Assembly (NCBI GenBank): GCA_007127275.1 | Contig: SKZP01000286.1 | Span: forward strand, 1 to 7,412 | Reading direction: 5' to 3' | DNA length: 7,412 bases | Origin: Planctomycetota bacterium | GTDB taxonomy: Bacteria; Planctomycetota; UBA8742; SKZP01 | Shown here: piece by piece, positions 6,139 to 7,412 of the stretch | Layout: each line of letters starts with the position of its first letter | Position numbering within the stretch: the stretch's first letter is position 1 | Translations under genes and position numbers: made by a program | Notes under the pieces: model-generated | Databases searched by the model: none | Told to the model about the DNA's origin: nothing | Seen by the model: only the letters and a program-made list of their open reading frames with translations

Positions 6139-6225
6139 CCTCGGAGGCGACTGCGCGTGTGTTTCCTTGCAAGCTTGGAGTGCTGACGCGCTCCGTCCCG
6201 CGTGTCTCCACGGCGGCGGATTGTT

Positions 6226-6302
6226 CAAGCCCACGGGCTTCGCCCGTGGGTCGCGCCAGGTCGGGCTTCGACTTCGACGCACAGGCGAAGCCCGTGGGCT
6301 TG
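6226..6302. repeat. REP/BIME-like double palindrome, copy 2
   Basis: CAAGCCCACGGGCTTCGCC (6226-6244) is repeated exactly as its reverse complement at 6284-6302. The left unit is a perfect hairpin CCCACGGGC (6230-6238), loop TTC, GCCCGTGGG (6242-6250). Compared with copy 1 the hairpin arms are identical and the loop has changed, with the matching change in the inverted unit (CGAAG here, CGCAG there). The block ACGCACAGGC before the right unit is shared with copy 1. It lies between two genes of the same strand, close to the end of the methyltransferase gene. Confidence 0.85.
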
Positions 6303-6359
6303 GCAGCGACTTTTCCGCAACCTTGCATTGCACGGCGCCCCTCCGCTCTCTTTGTTGTC

Positions 6360-7127
6360 TTACTTGCGGCGCAGCCAGCCTACGTAGTGCGTGCGCAGCG
6401 GTGGCAGCGTGGCAAGCAACGGATACGCCCAGCGAGTGGTCCCTCCCAGGCGACGTGCCAGTGGCGGGGCAAGCGTGACCCTTTTGAAGCTACGCTCGAA
6501 GCCTGGAAACAGCTCGGCCAGCTTGCCGCGTGAGTACGGTCGCACGTTTTCGTTCGCCCGGTTCGCCACGCGCATGTCGTAGTAGAGCACGGCGCCGCCG
6601 GGCTTTAGGACTCGCGTCATCTCGGCGGCCACGCGACCTGCGACCTCGTCGTCGAGCAGCGAGCTAAACAGTGTCATGGCGAGCACGACATCCACGCTTT
6701 GACTCGGTACGAGGCCGCGAAGATCCGTGGCGTCGGCTGCGTCGAAGCGGATGTGGCGGTAGCGGCGGCGTGCCTCGGCAACCCGCTCCGTGAGCAGGTC
6801 GACGCCGTGCAGGTCGGCGGCGCGGGCGCCAAAGCGCGTCATCCGCGCAAGTTCGCCGCCGCTGCCGCAGCCTACGTCAAGGATGCGCTTGCCGGCCAAG
6901 GTGCGCCAGCCGGCGTCAAGTAGCATACGCGAGATGACTCGGGTGCGCTCTTGTAGGATGGCGCGGTTGCCGGGGTTGTCGAGGCTCCAGCGTGCCTGAA
7001 CCTCGGCGGCGCCGTACCCTTCATAAACCCGCGCAATGCGGCGTACCTCGCTCGTCGTCGCGCGGGTTGCCGCTTCGCTGGTCGCGCCTGCACGTTGTGG
7101 CCCGTGTGGGGGAAGGTGCTCACGCAT
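6360..7127 (-). CDS. class I SAM-dependent methyltransferase (255 aa)
   Basis: This is a Rossmann-fold methyltransferase using S-adenosylmethionine; the acceptor is unknown. Motif I is RILDVGCGSGGELARM (81-96), the acidic end of strand beta2 is GVDLL (108-112), motif II surrounds FDAADATDL (128-136), and the post-motif segment is VDVVLAMTLFSSLLDD (145-160). VLKPGGAVLYYDM (173-185) is the usual strand 4-5 region. An N-terminal stretch with WSLDNPGNR (47-55) may help form the acceptor pocket. The family resembles methyltransferases of polysaccharide and natural-product loci. The ATG at 7127 lies 2 nt after the stop of the upstream gene. An alternative GTG at 7133 overlaps that stop as GTGA and is better spaced (5 nt) from a GGAG, so it could be the true start, adding two residues. 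Either way translation is coupled to the gene before it. Confidence 0.88.
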   Translation of the reverse strand: MREHLPPHGPQRAGATSEAATRATTSEVRRIARVYEGYGAAEVQARWSLDNPGNRAILQERTRVISRMLLDAGWRTLAGKRILDVGCGSGGELARMTRFGARAADLHGVDLLTERVAEARRRYRHIRFDAADATDLRGLVPSQSVDVVLAMTLFSSLLDDEVAGRVAAEMTRVLKPGGAVLYYDMRVANRANENVRPYSRGKLAELFPGFERSFKRVTLAPPLARRLGGTTRWAYPLLATLPPLRTHYVGWLRRK

Positions 7128-7129
7128 GA

Positions 7130-7412
7130 TCACAGGTGCTCCGCGTTGGGTGGTTCTGGCTGAGTCGCCGCCGGCTCTCGGTGACAGCAAGGAATGTGGC
7201 GGCTCGTCGTCGTGGGAGGCAGGGGGACGGATGCGGCCGGCGAGCTGTCGCACTCACGCACAAGGAAGCGGAACTTGCCGTTCGGCCCGCGGGGTATATG
7301 CGGCACGGACTTCACAGTCAGTCGCATGCTGGGGCCGAGCCGCTCGTAAAGGCGTTGTTTCAGCTGCTCGCCGTGTGCCGCTTCGTCGAAGCCGTCTTCG
7401 ACGACGAGTCGC
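7130..7412 (-). CDS. PaaK/CapK-type adenylate-forming enzyme, C-terminal 93 residues (5' end outside window)
   Basis: The fragment looks like the C-terminal domain of phenylacetate-CoA ligase / CapK / coenzyme F390 synthetase-type enzymes, which activate a carboxylate as an acyl-AMP. The pattern is a helix, FDEAAHGEQLKQRLYERLG (8-26), a strand LTVKSVPHIPRG (31-42), and then NGKFRFLVRE (44-53). In this last segment the Lys-Phe-Arg stretch corresponds to the conserved C-terminal lysine motif of adenylate-forming enzymes. After residue 53 comes an unusual 40-residue Pro/Ser/Thr tail ending at the TGA (7130-7132). The frame is open to the window edge (first full codon at 7411). CapK-like enzymes occur in capsule and surface-glycan loci, which fits the methyltransferase that follows immediately. 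Substrate is unknown, and the call rests on a short fragment. Confidence 0.65.
   Translation of the reverse strand, partial: RLVVEDGFDEAAHGEQLKQRLYERLGPSMRLTVKSVPHIPRGPNGKFRFLVRECDSSPAASVPLPPTTTSRHIPCCHREPAATQPEPPNAEHL

Noticed and set aside
6007..6333. Two overlapping minus-strand frames of about 100 codons in the gap before the asparagine-synthetase-like gene
   Set aside because: They run through the REP palindrome and the pyrimidine-rich leader, giving low-complexity Pro/Ser/Leu peptides. The apparent hydrophobic end comes only from the C/T bias.

Overview
The window is GC-rich, apparently chromosomal bacterial DNA, with dense genes, GC-biased third codon positions and little noncoding sequence. 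My best guess at the organism is a planctomycete or another high-GC, non-spirochaete, diderm-like bacterium. This guess rests on the style of the RsmB-type fragment (the DAPCTNTGVLARR motif), several starts without Shine-Dalgarno sequences, intergenic REP-like palindromes built on CCCACGGGC, and a secreted lipoprotein. No rRNA or other decisive marker is present, so the assignment is weak.

Layout: (1) The plus strand, 1-2690, carries the 3' end of an RsmB/Sun-family rRNA cytosine methyltransferase, then a gap with a diverged REP-like hairpin, then a two-helix DUF58 membrane protein. A monofunctional biotin-protein ligase (birA) follows, overlapping the DUF58 gene by 8 nt. These are housekeeping or envelope-type genes. 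(2) Between 2691 and 3093 lies a convergent intergenic region with a clear double-palindrome REP element and further inverted repeats. (3) On the minus strand, 3094-3816, is a 240-residue lipoprotein that I recognise as a homologue of LipL32, the major surface lipoprotein of pathogenic Leptospira. It has its own good ribosome binding site and a candidate sigma70 promoter. (4) The minus strand, 4052-7412, read right to left, holds the C-terminus of a PaaK/CapK-type adenylate-forming enzyme, a translationally coupled class I SAM methyltransferase, a 349-bp gap with a second REP element and a strongly pyrimidine-rich leader, and an asparagine-synthetase-like amide ligase with a degenerate glutaminase domain. 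This gene combination is typical of surface-glycan or small-molecule tailoring loci, and the window probably shows only its distal end.

The most notable item is the LipL32-family lipoprotein. It keeps the lipobox at the same residue number, the signature around the FYYVYLWLP segment, and the acidic residues that align with the known Ca2+ site of Leptospira LipL32. Second is the family of three REP-like palindromes, two near-identical in architecture and one diverged, all in intergenic gaps. I see no tRNA, rRNA, CRISPR array, transposase, phage gene or defence system.
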